NCBI RefSeq assembly: GCF_001633105.1
Contig: NZ_LUKZ01000002.1
Span: 91,586-155,585, forward strand
Source: Acidovorax sp. GW101-3H11
Lineage (GTDB): Bacteria; Pseudomonadota; Gammaproteobacteria; Burkholderiales; Burkholderiaceae_C
Reading direction: 5' to 3'
Length of the DNA: 64,000 nt
Within the stretch, counting starts at the first letter, position 1. Every line of letters starts with the position of its first letter. Position numbers and translations under genes: made by a program. The notes under the pieces are model-generated. The model ran no database searches. It was not told the DNA's origin and was given only the letters and a program-made list of their open reading frames with translations. This document shows, one piece after another, positions 50,697 through 59,440 of the stretch.

Positions 50697-51644
50697 ATGT
50701 TCAAGAAACTGTGTGCTGCCCTGACACTCGGGCTGGGATTGACCACGGGCGCGTTGGCCCAGGACATCAACTTCGGCATGATCTCGACGGAGGCCTCGCA
50801 GAACCTCAAGGCCGACTGGCAACCGCTGCTGGACGACATGGCCAAGCAGACCGGTCTGAAGATCAATGCCTTCTTTGCATCCGACTACGCAGGCCTCATC
50901 GAAGCCATGCGCTTCAACAAGATGCAGGTGGCCTGGCTGGGCAACAAGTCGGCCATGGAAGCGGTGGACCGCGCCAACGGCGAAGTCTTCGCGCAGATGG
51001 TGAACGCCGACGGCACCCAGGGCTACTACTCGCACCTGATCGTGCACAAGGACAGCCCCCTCAACACGCTGGACGACGTGCTCAAGAACGGCAAGTCGCT
51101 CAACTTCGGCAACGGCGATCCCAACTCCACCTCGGGCTTTCTGGTGCCTGGCTACTACGCTTTTGCACAGAACAAGATCGACGCCAAGACCCATTTCAAG
51201 GTTGTGCGCAGCGCCAACCATGAAACCAATGCGCTGGCTGTGGCCAACAAGCAGGTAGATGTGGCCACGAACAACAGCGAAAACCTCGAAAAGTTCAAAG
51301 AGCGCCAGCCTGAGAAGTTCAAGGACATCAAGATCGTCTGGACTTCGCCATTGATCGCTCTGGACCCGCTGGTGATGCGCAAGGATCTGCCCGAGCCGCT
51401 GAAGGCCAAGATCAAGGATTTTTTCTACAACTACGCCAAGACCGATGCGCGCGAAAAAGAGATCGTGATGAAGATCTCCAAGCTCTCGGGCTTCAAGCCC
51501 TCGACCAATGCGCAGCTCACGCCCATCCGCCAGCTAGACCTGTTCGGCAAGCGCAACAAGATCGAGGCCGACGCGACGCTGGCTGATTCTGACAAGAAGA
51601 CCCGCCTGGCCGAGATCGACCAGCAACTGGCGTCGCTGAAGTAA
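50697..51644 (+). CDS. phnD: Phosphonate ABC transporter substrate-binding protein PhnD
   Basis: A 315-residue periplasmic receptor with signal peptide ([20 protein letters not shown], cut before QDINFGM). Conserved sites [61 protein letters not shown] and [23 protein letters not shown] correspond to the ligand pocket of PhnD. I used the ATG just before the signal peptide. It follows phnC by 45 nt, in the same operon. Confidence 0.93.
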   Translation: MFKKLCAALTLGLGLTTGALAQDINFGMISTEASQNLKADWQPLLDDMAKQTGLKINAFFASDYAGLIEAMRFNKMQVAWLGNKSAMEAVDRANGEVFAQMVNADGTQGYYSHLIVHKDSPLNTLDDVLKNGKSLNFGNGDPNSTSGFLVPGYYAFAQNKIDAKTHFKVVRSANHETNALAVANKQVDVATNNSENLEKFKERQPEKFKDIKIVWTSPLIALDPLVMRKDLPEPLKAKIKDFFYNYAKTDAREKEIVMKISKLSGFKPSTNAQLTPIRQLDLFGKRNKIEADATLADSDKKTRLAEIDQQLASLK

Positions 51645-51678
51645 GCCGTTGGTTCGTTGTTGCAGCCCAGGTGTCCGC

Positions 51679-52485
51679 ATGTCCTCTGCTCTGAATCCCT
51701 CGCTGGCCCAGCTGGCCAGCTCTACCGCGCCCAAGCGCAGCCTGGGCTGGTACCTGTCGTGGGGCATCCTGCTGGTGCTGTTGGCGGCGTCGTGGAAGGG
51801 CGCCGATATGCGCCCGCTCGACCTGTGGAACGACTCGGGCAACATGGTCAGCTATGCGGCGGAGTTCTTTCCACCCAATTTTGCGCAGTGGCAGATCTAT
51901 GTGCAGGAGATGCTGGTCACGCTGCAGATCGCGCTTTGGGGCACGGCACTCGCCGTGATCACCGCCGTGCCGCTGGCGCTGCTGGCCTCGTCCAACATCG
52001 TGCCCTGGTGGGTGTACCAGCCGGTGCGACGTGTGCTCGACGCGTTCCGCGCCATCAACGAAATGGTGTTTGCCATGCTGTTTGTGGTGGCCGTGGGCCT
52101 GGGGCCCTTTGCGGGTGTCCTCGCCCTGTGGATCCACACCTCGGGTACCTTGGCCAAGCTGTTCTCTGAGGCCGTGGAGGCGATTGACCCGCAGCCCGTG
52201 GAAGGCATCCGCTCCACCGGGGCCAGTGCGCTGCATGAAATCATCTACGGCGTGATCCCGCAGGTGATGCCGCTGTGGATCTCGTACACCCTGTACCGCT
52301 TTGAAGCCAATGTGCGCTCGGCGTCGGTGGTGGGCATGGTGGGCGCGGGGGGCATCGGTGTGGTGCTGTGGGAAATTATTCGCGGCTTCCAGTACGCCGA
52401 GACCTGCGCGGTGATGCTCATCATCGTGGTCACGGTCAGCGTGATTGACTTGGTGTCAGCGCGTATCCGCAAGGCCTTGGTCTGA
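51679..52485 (+). CDS. phnE: Phosphonate ABC transporter permease PhnE
   Basis: A 268-residue membrane component with about six spans. The EAA loop ([55 protein letters not shown]) lies near the C-terminus, where it meets Phn[26 protein letters not shown] is the first BPD_transp stretch. It follows phnD by 34 nt. The next gene, an HD-domain oxygenase, starts 12 nt after its stop. Confidence 0.92.
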   Translation: MSSALNPSLAQLASSTAPKRSLGWYLSWGILLVLLAASWKGADMRPLDLWNDSGNMVSYAAEFFPPNFAQWQIYVQEMLVTLQIALWGTALAVITAVPLALLASSNIVPWWVYQPVRRVLDAFRAINEMVFAMLFVVAVGLGPFAGVLALWIHTSGTLAKLFSEAVEAIDPQPVEGIRSTGASALHEIIYGVIPQVMPLWISYTLYRFEANVRSASVVGMVGAGGIGVVLWEIIRGFQYAETCAVMLIIVVTVSVIDLVSARIRKALV

Positions 52486-52497
52486 TAAGGAAAGACG

Positions 52498-53082
52498 ATG
52501 GCATTGAGCCTTGAAGACATCACCCAACTGCTCGCTACCCGGGGTGTGAACCAATACGGCCGCGAGGCAGTGAGCCAGCTGGAGCACGCACTGCAGTGCG
52601 CGCAGTGGGCCGAAAAGTCGGGCGAAACCCCTGCCACCGTGGTGGCCGCCCTGCTGCACGACCTGGGCCACCTGCTGGCGCCGGGGGGTGACACGGCCGA
52701 GCAGGATGACCTGCACCAGTACATGGCCATTCCGTTCCTGCGCGGCCTGCTGTCCGACGCGGTGCTGGAGCCCATCCGCCTGCACGTGGACGCCAAGCGT
52801 TACCTGTGCACCATGGAGCCGGGGTACTGGGAGACGCTGTCGCCCGCGTCGCAGCACAGCCTGGTGCTGCAGGGCGGGCCCTTCACACCCAAAGAGGCGA
52901 TGCAGTTTGCGGCCCAGCCCTTTGCGCAGGAGGCCATCCGCCTGCGCCGCTACGACGACCATGCCAAGGTGCCGGGGCTGGTCACGCAGCCGCTGGGTTA
53001 CTACATGGCGCTGGTGCAGCGCCTGGTGCAGGCCCCGGCAGTCGTTGCCGTTGCGGCGGACCTTGCCCCTGTGGCCGCGTAA
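52498..53082 (+). CDS. phnZ: PhnZ-like HD-domain oxygenase of phosphonate degradation
   Basis: A 194-residue protein of the phosphonate-degradation-associated HD group. PhnZ is a di-iron oxygenase that cuts 2-amino-1-hydroxyethylphosphonate to glycine and phosphate. Residues Tyr20, Glu23, His30, His54, Asp55, His73 and His96, and an Asp at 153-154, follow the same order and roughly the same spacing as the key PhnZ residues. The iron site (HD..H..D) therefore looks intact. The hydroxylase partner PhnY is not in the window. AAGGAAAGACG precedes the ATG, 12 nt after phnE. Confidence 0.82.
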   Translation: MALSLEDITQLLATRGVNQYGREAVSQLEHALQCAQWAEKSGETPATVVAALLHDLGHLLAPGGDTAEQDDLHQYMAIPFLRGLLSDAVLEPIRLHVDAKRYLCTMEPGYWETLSPASQHSLVLQGGPFTPKEAMQFAAQPFAQEAIRLRRYDDHAKVPGLVTQPLGYYMALVQRLVQAPAVVAVAADLAPVAA

Positions 53083-53118
53083 ACAGCGGCGCGGTGGGGC
53101 CGGGACAGGCGCCCCGCG

Positions 53119-53607
53119 TCAACCGCCCTTGTCGCCATTCACCCAGCCCAGGTCCAGCGGGCGGTCCTCGAACTCGGTGTTCAGCACCACGGTGCTGGTG
53201 GTGCGGGCCACGCCCGCGATGGCCTTGATTTCATAGATCACGTCTTCCAGCGCACGCGCGTGTGTGGTGCGGATCTTGGCAAGAAAGTCGTATTCGCCCG
53301 CCACGCTGTGCAGCTCTTCGACCTGGGGCATGGCGCGCAGGCGGGGCGCCACATCGCGGCAGTGGATGCCGCCATCATTGCGGATCGCCACGAACGCGGT
53401 GAAGTTCAGGCCCACGCGCTCCGGGTCCACGCTGATCGAAAACCGGCGGATCACACCCTTGTCCAGCAGCTTCTTCACGCGCTCGTGCACAGCGGCGGTG
53501 GACAGCCCCACTTCAGCCCCTACGTCGGCGTACGAACGTCGGCCATCCGCCCCCAGTGCCGAAATAATTCTGGCGTCCATGTCATCCGTCTGAATATTTG
53601 CTTGCAT
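53119..53607 (-). CDS. Lrp/AsnC family transcriptional regulator
   Basis: A 162-residue Lrp-type regulator. An N-terminal helix-turn-helix (DDMDARIISALGADGRRSYADVGAEVGLSTAAVHERVKKLLDKGVI) precedes a RAM/effector domain (FVAIRNDGGIHCRDVAPRLRAMPQVEELHSVAGEYDFLAKIRTTHARALEDVIYEIKAIAGVARTTSTVVL). It is divergent from an EamA-type exporter, a common pair in which Lrp-type proteins control amino acid or metabolite export. Confidence 0.9.
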   Translation of the reverse strand: MQANIQTDDMDARIISALGADGRRSYADVGAEVGLSTAAVHERVKKLLDKGVIRRFSISVDPERVGLNFTAFVAIRNDGGIHCRDVAPRLRAMPQVEELHSVAGEYDFLAKIRTTHARALEDVIYEIKAIAGVARTTSTVVLNTEFEDRPLDLGWVNGDKGG

Positions 53608-53677
53608 AGCCGCTCGATTTTGGTAAAAATTCCGAAAACCTCGCGGTTTCCATAAATTATTCGGTCAGGTGAAGAAT

Positions 53678-54616
53678 ATGCTGGCAATTTTCAATGCGCA
53701 AGCCCAATCACAGCGCAGCTGGGCGGTGGCCCTGGCGCTGCTGCTGGTCTACATCGTCTGGGGCACCACCTATTTTGCGATTGGCATTGCGGTGCAGACC
53801 ATGCCGCCCCTGCTCATGAATGCCATCCGGTTCCTGTGCGCGGGCGGCGTGATGCTGCTGATTGCGCTGTGGCAAGGCCATGCTCTGCCCACGGCGCGGC
53901 AGTGGCGCAACTCGGCGGTGGTGGGGGGCTGCATGGTGTTTCTGGCCATGAACCTGATGGGCTTTGCGCAGAAGCTGGGCATTGGCTCGGGCTTGATGGC
54001 CACGGTGGTCACCACCATGCCCATGTGGCTGGCGCTGTGGTCGCGCTGGGGCGGCGAACGGGTTTCGGTCACCAGCTGGATCGGCCTGGCCCTGGGCGTG
54101 GTGGGCGCGCTGCTGCTGGCGCTGGAGGGCGATTTTTCAGCCACCTGGCTCGGTGCGCTGCTGGCCTTTGGTGCGCCGCTGTGCTGGAGTGTGGGCTCGT
54201 ATGCATCGCGCAAGCTCTCTTTGCCCGCACCTGCCATGGCCTCCGCTGCGCAGTGGTTTGCCGGGGGTGCCATGGGGCTGGTGGTGGCGCTGTGGTTCGA
54301 GCCGCTGTCGGCCCTGGGCCAAGTCAGCGCCAAGTCGTGGGCGGCGTGGGTCTATCTGCTGGTGTTTGGCACCTTGGTGGCGCTCAATGCCTACCTGTGG
54401 TTGCTGCAGAACACGTCGGCGGCGCTGGCGGGGAGTTACTCGTTTGTGAACCCGGCCGTGGCCTTGCTGGTGGGGGTGGCGCTGGGTGGGGAGTTGCTCA
54501 CCGGCTGGGTGTTTGCCGCGCTGCCGTTGATTGGGGCGGCGCTGGCGTTCATTCTGTATGGGCAAGCGCTGCAGCAGTGGCTCGTCCGTGCACAGTACCG
54601 GTGGCGCAGCGCGTAG
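53678..54616 (+). CDS. EamA/DMT family transporter
   Basis: A 312-residue DMT-superfamily permease with two five-span repeats (VYIVWGTTYFAIGIAVQTMPPLLMNAIRFLCAGGVML and GSYASRKLSLPAPAMASAAQWFAGGAMGLVVALWFEP). Members export amino acids, nucleotides or drugs. Its substrate is not known. The ATG at 53678 follows a GGTGAAG ribosome site. A GTG at 53669 is the alternative. The divergent Lrp regulator probably controls it. Confidence 0.87.
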   Translation: MLAIFNAQAQSQRSWAVALALLLVYIVWGTTYFAIGIAVQTMPPLLMNAIRFLCAGGVMLLIALWQGHALPTARQWRNSAVVGGCMVFLAMNLMGFAQKLGIGSGLMATVVTTMPMWLALWSRWGGERVSVTSWIGLALGVVGALLLALEGDFSATWLGALLAFGAPLCWSVGSYASRKLSLPAPAMASAAQWFAGGAMGLVVALWFEPLSALGQVSAKSWAAWVYLLVFGTLVALNAYLWLLQNTSAALAGSYSFVNPAVALLVGVALGGELLTGWVFAALPLIGAALAFILYGQALQQWLVRAQYRWRSA

Positions 54617-54636
54617 TACAGGCATGGCCTGGGCGA

Positions 54637-54714
54637 GTGCCACCGTGGAACTGGCTTTGCCAGGCCACGGGTGGCGTCCCCCCTTGGGGGATGACGCGAA
54701 GCGGCTCAGGGGGG
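54637..54714 (+). repeat. GC-rich ~78-bp intergenic repeat, copy 2
   Basis: GTGCCACCGTGGAACTGGC ... GACGCGAAGCGGCTCAGGG is the reverse complement of copy 1 at 22021-22097 with few changes, and shares its last third with 6871-6936. It sits in the convergent gap between the DMT transporter and the RidA gene. Confidence 0.75.
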
Positions 54715-55110
54715 AATCATTGCTGTGGCTTCAATCTCGATCTTCGCGCGCTCTTCCATGAGCCCGGCCACCTGCACGCACGCCATCGCCGGGAAGTTCT
54801 TGCCCAGCACCTCGCGATAGACCGCGCCCAGCTCCTTCAGGCGGCTGTTGTACTCGTTGCGGTCGGTCACGTACCAGGTCAGCCGCACCAAGTGTTCGGG
54901 GCCTGCGCCACCGGCTTCGAGCACCGCGCGCACGTTCAGCAGCGTCTGCTTGGTCTGCGCGATGAAGTCGTCGCTCTCAAACTGCTGCTGCGCATTCCAG
55001 CCGATCTGGCCGCCGGTAAAGACCATGGTGCCGCGTGCGGCCACGCCGTTGGCGTAGCCCTTGGGGGTGACCCAGCCTTCGGGCTGCAAAAGGGTGTTTT
55101 TCATCGTCAT
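54706..55110 (-). CDS. RidA family deaminase-like protein in the aminobenzoate operon
   Basis: A 134-residue RidA/YER057c/UK114-type protein: LLQPEGWVTPKGYANGVAARGTMVFTGGQIGWNAQQQ at the start, NLLNVRAVLEAGGAGPEHLVRLTWYVTDRNEY in the middle and the MIPP ending (EIEATAMIPP). RidA hydrolyses reactive enamines or imines. The ligand Arg of the family is not clearly placed here. The start overlaps the CoA ligase stop (ATGA), so it is part of the aminobenzoate operon, whose ring product contains an enamine. Its action on that product is inferred. Confidence 0.82.
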   Translation of the reverse strand: MTMKNTLLQPEGWVTPKGYANGVAARGTMVFTGGQIGWNAQQQFESDDFIAQTKQTLLNVRAVLEAGGAGPEHLVRLTWYVTDRNEYNSRLKELGAVYREVLGKNFPAMACVQVAGLMEERAKIEIEATAMIPP

Positions 55111-56768
55111 GTCGTTGTTTTTGTGGGGGAGTGCGATGGCGAGGCGCCAGCACCCTGGCGCAGCTTGAAGCGTTGCAGCTTGCCGGTTTCGGTGCGCGGC
55201 AGCGCCGCCACAAACTCCACCACGCGCGGGTATTTGAACGGGGCGATGGTGGCTTTCACATGGTCCTGCAGCGTCTTGACCATGGCCGCATCGCCCGTGT
55301 GGCCGGGCTTCAAGACGCAGATGGCCTTGACCACCATGCCACGCTCCTCGTCGGGCACGCCGATCACGCCGCACTCGGCCACAGCCGGGTGGCGCAGCAG
55401 TGCGTCTTCCACCTCGGGGCCGCCCACGTTGTAGCCAGCGGTGATGATCATGTCGTCGTCGCGCGCCTGGTAGAAGAAGTAGCCGTCGGCGTCTTGCGTG
55501 AACGCGTCGCCCGGGTAGTTCCAGCCATCCTTCACATACTTGGCCTGGCGCGGGTCGTCCAGGTACTTGCAGCCCGTGGGGCCGATCACCGCGAGTTTGC
55601 CCACGGTGCCGCGCGGCACCTCATGGCCGTCATCGTCCACCACCTTGGCGGTGTAGCCCGGCACCACCTTGCCCACCGCACCGGCGCGGCTTTCACCCCC
55701 CGCGGAGGAGATGAAGATGTGGAACATCTCGGTGGCGCCGATGCCGTCCGTCATGTCCAGGCCGGTCGCCTCCCTCCACAGCTGGCGTGTGGCGTCCGGA
55801 AGGCCTTCGCCCGCGCTCACGCTGGTGCGCAGTTGGGGCAGGCCGATCTGCCTGGCGAACGGTGCCATCTGGCGGTAGAAGGTGGGGGCGGTGTAGCAGA
55901 TGGTCACGCCCGCTTCGCGCATCAGCCGCACCATGGTTTCCGGCGTGTAGGGCTGGTCCGGAAAGTACACGCTGGCCCCGGCCCACATCGGGAACACGAG
56001 CAAGCCGCCCAGGCCAAAGGTGAACGCCAGCGGTGGCGAGCCCGCCACGATGTCATCGGGCGTGGCCTTGAGTACATGGCGCGGCCAGGCCTCGCAGCCT
56101 GCGAGCACGTCGCGGTGCGTGTGCACGGCTGCCTTGGGCGCGCCCGTGGTGCCCGAAGTGAACGCCATCAGCGCGATGTCGTCCGCCGACGTGGGGCAGG
56201 GGGGCGTGGTGCCGGGCTTGCCCTGTGCGCGCTGCAGCAGGTCGGCCGCATCGGGCGCGGTGTGGAACGGCACGATGGTGGTCAGCACCGGGTGCTGTGT
56301 CTGTGCCGCCTGCAACTCCGCCAGCAGGCGGCCGTCGCACAGTGCCAGCGTGGGCTGGGCGCGGTCGATGATGCTGCCCAGCTCCACCGCGCGCAGCAGC
56401 GGCATGGTGGCCACCGCCACCAGCCCCGCGTAGACGGTGCCCAGCCAGGCCAGCGCCATCTCCACCGTGTTGCCGCCGCGCAGCAGCACGCGGTTGCCGG
56501 GCACGAGGCCGTGGTCCTGCGTCAGCACCTCGGCAATGCGCGCGGCCTCGGTGCGGGCGTCGCGGTAGGTATAGGTGCGGTGCGGGCCGCGCAGCAAGGG
56601 GCGGTCGCTATGGCCCGCACGTTCGGCCTGATCGAAAAGGGCCTGTACCAGGTTGGCCTGGTCTGCGATCTGCAGCTCGGGCAGGTCGTAGCGCAGCGTG
56701 GGCCAGGCCTCGGGCGGCGGCAGGCGGTCGTGCACAAAGTGGTCGGGCTGTGCGGACGGGGCTTTCAT
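55107..56768 (-). CDS. 2-Aminobenzoate-CoA ligase-type AMP-forming acyl-CoA synthetase
   Basis: A 553-residue ANL-family ligase. The adenylation loop is MAFTSGTTGAPKAAVHTHRDV, the acid motif is DGIGATEMFHIFIS, the hinge is DDDMIITAGYNVGGPEVED and the catalytic Lys is in RTETGKLQRFKLRQ. The sequence resembles the benzoate-/2-aminobenzoate-CoA ligase group (FTFGLGGLLVFPMWAGASVYFPDQPYTPE). Anthranilate is the expected substrate because of the neighbouring monooxygenase/reductase. The substrate pocket cannot be settled by eye. It overlaps the RidA gene and sits 4 nt after the dehydrogenase gene. Confidence 0.85.
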   Translation of the reverse strand: MKAPSAQPDHFVHDRLPPPEAWPTLRYDLPELQIADQANLVQALFDQAERAGHSDRPLLRGPHRTYTYRDARTEAARIAEVLTQDHGLVPGNRVLLRGGNTVEMALAWLGTVYAGLVAVATMPLLRAVELGSIIDRAQPTLALCDGRLLAELQAAQTQHPVLTTIVPFHTAPDAADLLQRAQGKPGTTPPCPTSADDIALMAFTSGTTGAPKAAVHTHRDVLAGCEAWPRHVLKATPDDIVAGSPPLAFTFGLGGLLVFPMWAGASVYFPDQPYTPETMVRLMREAGVTICYTAPTFYRQMAPFARQIGLPQLRTSVSAGEGLPDATRQLWREATGLDMTDGIGATEMFHIFISSAGGESRAGAVGKVVPGYTAKVVDDDGHEVPRGTVGKLAVIGPTGCKYLDDPRQAKYVKDGWNYPGDAFTQDADGYFFYQARDDDMIITAGYNVGGPEVEDALLRHPAVAECGVIGVPDEERGMVVKAICVLKPGHTGDAAMVKTLQDHVKATIAPFKYPRVVEFVAALPRTETGKLQRFKLRQGAGASPSHSPTKTTT

Positions 56769-56772
56769 GCGA

Positions 56773-57978
56773 TTACTCCTGCAAAACGGCCTTGCCGATG
56801 ATGAGTTGCTGCACCTCGGTGGCGCCTTCGTAGATGCGCAGCGAGCGGATGTCGCGGTACAGCGACTCGACCTTGCTGCCCACCTCCACGCCGCGCCCGC
56901 CGTGCAGTTGCAGCGCCATGTCGATCACGCGCTGGGCGTTTTCGGTGGCGGTCATCTTGGCCATCGCCGCTTCGGCAGTGACACGCGCCTGGCCGGTGTC
57001 GCGCAGCCAGGCCGCGCGGTAGGTGAGCAGCGCGGCGCTGTCCACCAGCGCGGCCATTTCACCGATCTTGGCCTGCGTGAGCTGGAAGTCCGCGAGCGTC
57101 TGGCCGAACATGCGGCGCTGGCGCGCGTGGTGCACGGCCTCGGCCAGCGCGCGGCGCGCCATGCCCAGGGCCGCAGCGGCCACCGATGCGCGGAAGATGT
57201 CGAGCGTGCGCATGGCCAGCTTGAAGCCGCCGTTCTCTTCGCCCAGCAGCGCCGTTGCAGGCACGGTGCATTGGTCGAACTGCAGCGTGGCCAGCGGGTG
57301 CGGCGCCATCACATGGATGTGGCGCGAGGCATCCAGGCCCGGCGTGTTCGCATCGACGATGAAGGCGCTGATGCCCCGCGTGCCACCGGCCGGGTCGGTC
57401 TTGGCGAACACGCAGTAGAAGTCCGCAATGCCCCCGTTGCTGATCCAGGTCTTGGTTCCGGTCAGAGAATATGAATCTTTTGGGCCGTTCCCGCGCGATA
57501 GATAAGCGTTTTCAGCTATTGTTTTCATAGCGCCAACATCCGAACCTGCCTCGGGCTCGGAAAGTGCAAACGCAGCGATCAGCTCGCCGCGTGCCACGCC
57601 CTGCAGGTAATGCGCCTGCTGCGCGGGGCTGCCCGCCAGCGTGATCGCGCCGCTGCCCAGCCCCTGCATGGCAAACGCAAAGTCGGCCAGCGGCGAGTGG
57701 TAGGCCAGTGTCTCGCGCAGCAGCACCAGCGCGCGCGAGTCCAGTGCGGGCAGCGCGCCACCGTGTGCTGCCGGCACGCAGTAGCGCAGCCAGCCGCCCG
57801 CGCCCAGGCGTTTCACCCAGTCGCGGCAAGCGGCGCGGTCATCGGTTTCATCGACCTCTTGCGCGGCCGCCCAGGGCACCAGGCCCTCGGCCAGCGCGCG
57901 GTGGGCGTCGTCAAAAAAGGGCAGGGCCAGGTGCGCCGTCGATGGCGGGCGGGGAGCTGGGGGCGTTGCGACGTGCAT
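56773..57978 (-). CDS. Acyl-CoA dehydrogenase with in-frame repeat insertion
   Basis: A 401-residue FAD acyl-CoA dehydrogenase: [22 protein letters not shown], the FAD/substrate strand [16 protein letters not shown], and [61 protein letters not shown] carries the catalytic Glu region (YEGATEVQ) typical of short-chain dehydrogenases. Between GSDVGAM and GTKTW the protein has about 22 residues ([20 protein letters not shown]). Relatives carry about 13 there, and the copy-F repeat encodes this part. The likely job is beta-oxidation-type processing of the ring-derived acyl-CoA. The start after the REP is the ATG before [11 protein letters not shown]. Confidence 0.87.
   Translation of the reverse strand: MHVATPPAPRPPSTAHLALPFFDDAHRALAEGLVPWAAAQEVDETDDRAACRDWVKRLGAGGWLRYCVPAAHGGALPALDSRALVLLRETLAYHSPLADFAFAMQGLGSGAITLAGSPAQQAHYLQGVARGELIAAFALSEPEAGSDVGAMKTIAENAYLSRGNGPKDSYSLTGTKTWISNGGIADFYCVFAKTDPAGGTRGISAFIVDANTPGLDASRHIHVMAPHPLATLQFDQCTVPATALLGEENGGFKLAMRTLDIFRASVAAAALGMARRALAEAVHHARQRRMFGQTLADFQLTQAKIGEMAALVDSAALLTYRAAWLRDTGQARVTAEAAMAKMTATENAQRVIDMALQLHGGRGVEVGSKVESLYRDIRSLRIYEGATEVQQLIIGKAVLQE
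57467..57530 (+). repeat. Dispersed ~65-bp repeat, copy F (inside acyl-CoA dehydrogenase CDS)
   Basis: TTTTGGGCCGTTCCCGCGCG is followed after about 9 nt by GCGTTTTCAGCTATTGTTTTCATAGC. It shares the GGCC-CCGCGCG core and the AGCTAT end with intergenic copies. It is in frame with the dehydrogenase gene (minus strand) and adds residues near the FAD/substrate strand. No stop codon is introduced. Confidence 0.65.
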
Positions 57979-58010
57979 GGTGGATGAAAGGGCCTGTTTG
58001 AATTTCACAC

Positions 58011-58069
58011 CCGTTCGGGCTGAGCTTGTCGAAGCCTTGCGCGGCGCTTCGACAAGGCTCAGTGAACGG
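58011..58069. repeat. REP-like inverted repeat between dehydrogenase and hydratase genes
   Basis: CCGTTCGGGCTGAGCTTGTC ... GCTTCGACAAGGCTCAGTG forms a hairpin with about 23-nt arms. The TTCGACAAGCTCAG core is a common REP-type palindrome in environmental proteobacteria. It is the only sizeable gap in this operon and may stabilise or partly end the upstream mRNA. Confidence 0.75.
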
Positions 58070-58091
58070 TTCGTGGGGTTGCGTGCCTTTC

Positions 58092-58946
58092 CTAGTCCCC
58101 CTGGAACACAGGCTTTTGCTTGGCCGCAAACGCCTCGTATGCGCGCCGGAAGTCTTCCGTCTGCATGCAGATGGCCTGCGCCTGTGCCTCGGCTTCGATG
58201 GCCTGCTCGATGGTCATGCTCCACTCCTGGCTGAGCATGGTCTTGGTCATGCCATGGGCGAAGGTGGGGCCGTCGGCCAGCGTGCGCGCCGTGGCCTGCA
58301 CGTTGGCCAGCAGGTCGGTGCTCTCGTACAGGTCGTTGAAAAAGCCCCAGGCCAGGCCTTCGTGTGCGGTCATCGCGCGACCGGTGAACAGCAGTTCGCT
58401 GGCGCGGCCCTGGCCGATCATGCGGGGCAGCAGAGCGCAGGCACCCATGTCGGCCCCGGCCAGGCCCACGCGGGTGAACAGGAACGCGGTCTTGGTCGCC
58501 TCAGTGCCGTAGCGCATGTCGCAGGCCAGCGCCATCATTGCGCCCGCACCGGCGCAGATGCCGTCGATGGCGCCCAGCACGGGCTGCGGGCAGGCGCGCA
58601 TAGCCTTGACCAGATCACCGGTCATGCGCGTGAACTCCAGCAGTTCGGGCATGGTCATGGTGGTGAGCGGGCCGATGATCTCGTGCACGTCGCCGCCCGA
58701 GCAGAAGTTGCCGCCCGCACCGGTAACGACGATGGCCTTCACGTCGGTGGCAAAGCGCAGCGCGTAGAAAAAGTCGCGCAGCTCGGCATAGCTCTGGAAA
58801 GTCAGCGGGTTCTTGCGGTCCGGCCGGTTGAGCGTGACGGTGCCCACGCCAGCATCAAAGCTCCAGGCGAAATGCTCGGCCACGTAGCGGGCCTCTGGGT
58901 TGAACTGCTCGCGCATGGGGTTGCTCGCCCCGATGAAGTGTTTCAT
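58092..58946 (-). CDS. Enoyl-CoA hydratase/isomerase family protein
   Basis: A 284-residue crotonase-fold enzyme: [27 protein letters not shown], the oxyanion region [22 protein letters not shown], and the second oxyanion strand [27 protein letters not shown]. Asp/Glu of the catalytic pair cannot be assigned with certainty. It belongs to the aminobenzoate operon and probably hydrates or isomerises the ring-derived enoyl-CoA. The start overlaps the MarR stop (ATGA). Confidence 0.88.
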   Translation of the reverse strand: MKHFIGASNPMREQFNPEARYVAEHFAWSFDAGVGTVTLNRPDRKNPLTFQSYAELRDFFYALRFATDVKAIVVTGAGGNFCSGGDVHEIIGPLTTMTMPELLEFTRMTGDLVKAMRACPQPVLGAIDGICAGAGAMMALACDMRYGTEATKTAFLFTRVGLAGADMGACALLPRMIGQGRASELLFTGRAMTAHEGLAWGFFNDLYESTDLLANVQATARTLADGPTFAHGMTKTMLSQEWSMTIEQAIEAEAQAQAICMQTEDFRRAYEAFAAKQKPVFQGD

Positions 58947-59434
58947 TCGGCTGTCTCCAAAGAATTGTTTTGTGTGTGCTCTTTCACCTTGCCCAGCAGG
59001 CGGTACAAGGTGGCGATGTCGCGCTCGCCCAGCGTGGCGAAGGCCTCGACGATCCATTGCTCGTGCTGGCGCGCCATGGTGTTGAACTGCTCGCGGCCCT
59101 GCGGCGTCAGGCGCACCAGGTACGCACGGCGGTCGCCCTCCACGTCCATGCGCTCAACCAGCCCTTCGGCAACGAGCTGGTCGGTGATGCCGGTGATGTT
59201 GCCGCTCGTCACCATCATGCGGCGCGAGAGTTCTTTCATCTTCATGCCGTCTGGCGCGCGTTCGAGCTGCGCCATCAAATCGAAGCGCGGCAGCGTGGTA
59301 TCGAACTGCGCGCGCAGGTGGCTGCGCACCTGCTTTTCGATGAGCTGCGTGCAGGTGAGCAGGCGCAGCCACAGGCGCAGGGCCTCGGGGTGCTCGCTGG
59401 GGGCTGCGCCGTGCAATCGGGCTTCAAGGTCCAT
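58943..59434 (-). CDS. MarR family transcriptional regulator
   Basis: A 163-residue MarR regulator with winged helix ([69 protein letters not shown]). It is carried inside the aminobenzoate operon between the first enzyme gene and the hydratase. Its likely operator is the 14-bp palindrome just before the first gene, which would make the operon self-repressed. A CoA thioester inducer would be in keeping with related MarR proteins but is not shown. Confidence 0.88.
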   Translation of the reverse strand: MDLEARLHGAAPSEHPEALRLWLRLLTCTQLIEKQVRSHLRAQFDTTLPRFDLMAQLERAPDGMKMKELSRRMMVTSGNITGITDQLVAEGLVERMDVEGDRRAYLVRLTPQGREQFNTMARQHEQWIVEAFATLGERDIATLYRLLGKVKEHTQNNSLETAE

Positions 59435-59440
59435 GGCGGT

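Noticed and set aside
55131..56801. 556-codon plus-strand frame opposite the CoA ligase
   Set aside because: Antisense to a complete ANL ligase with all motifs. No domain in the frame.
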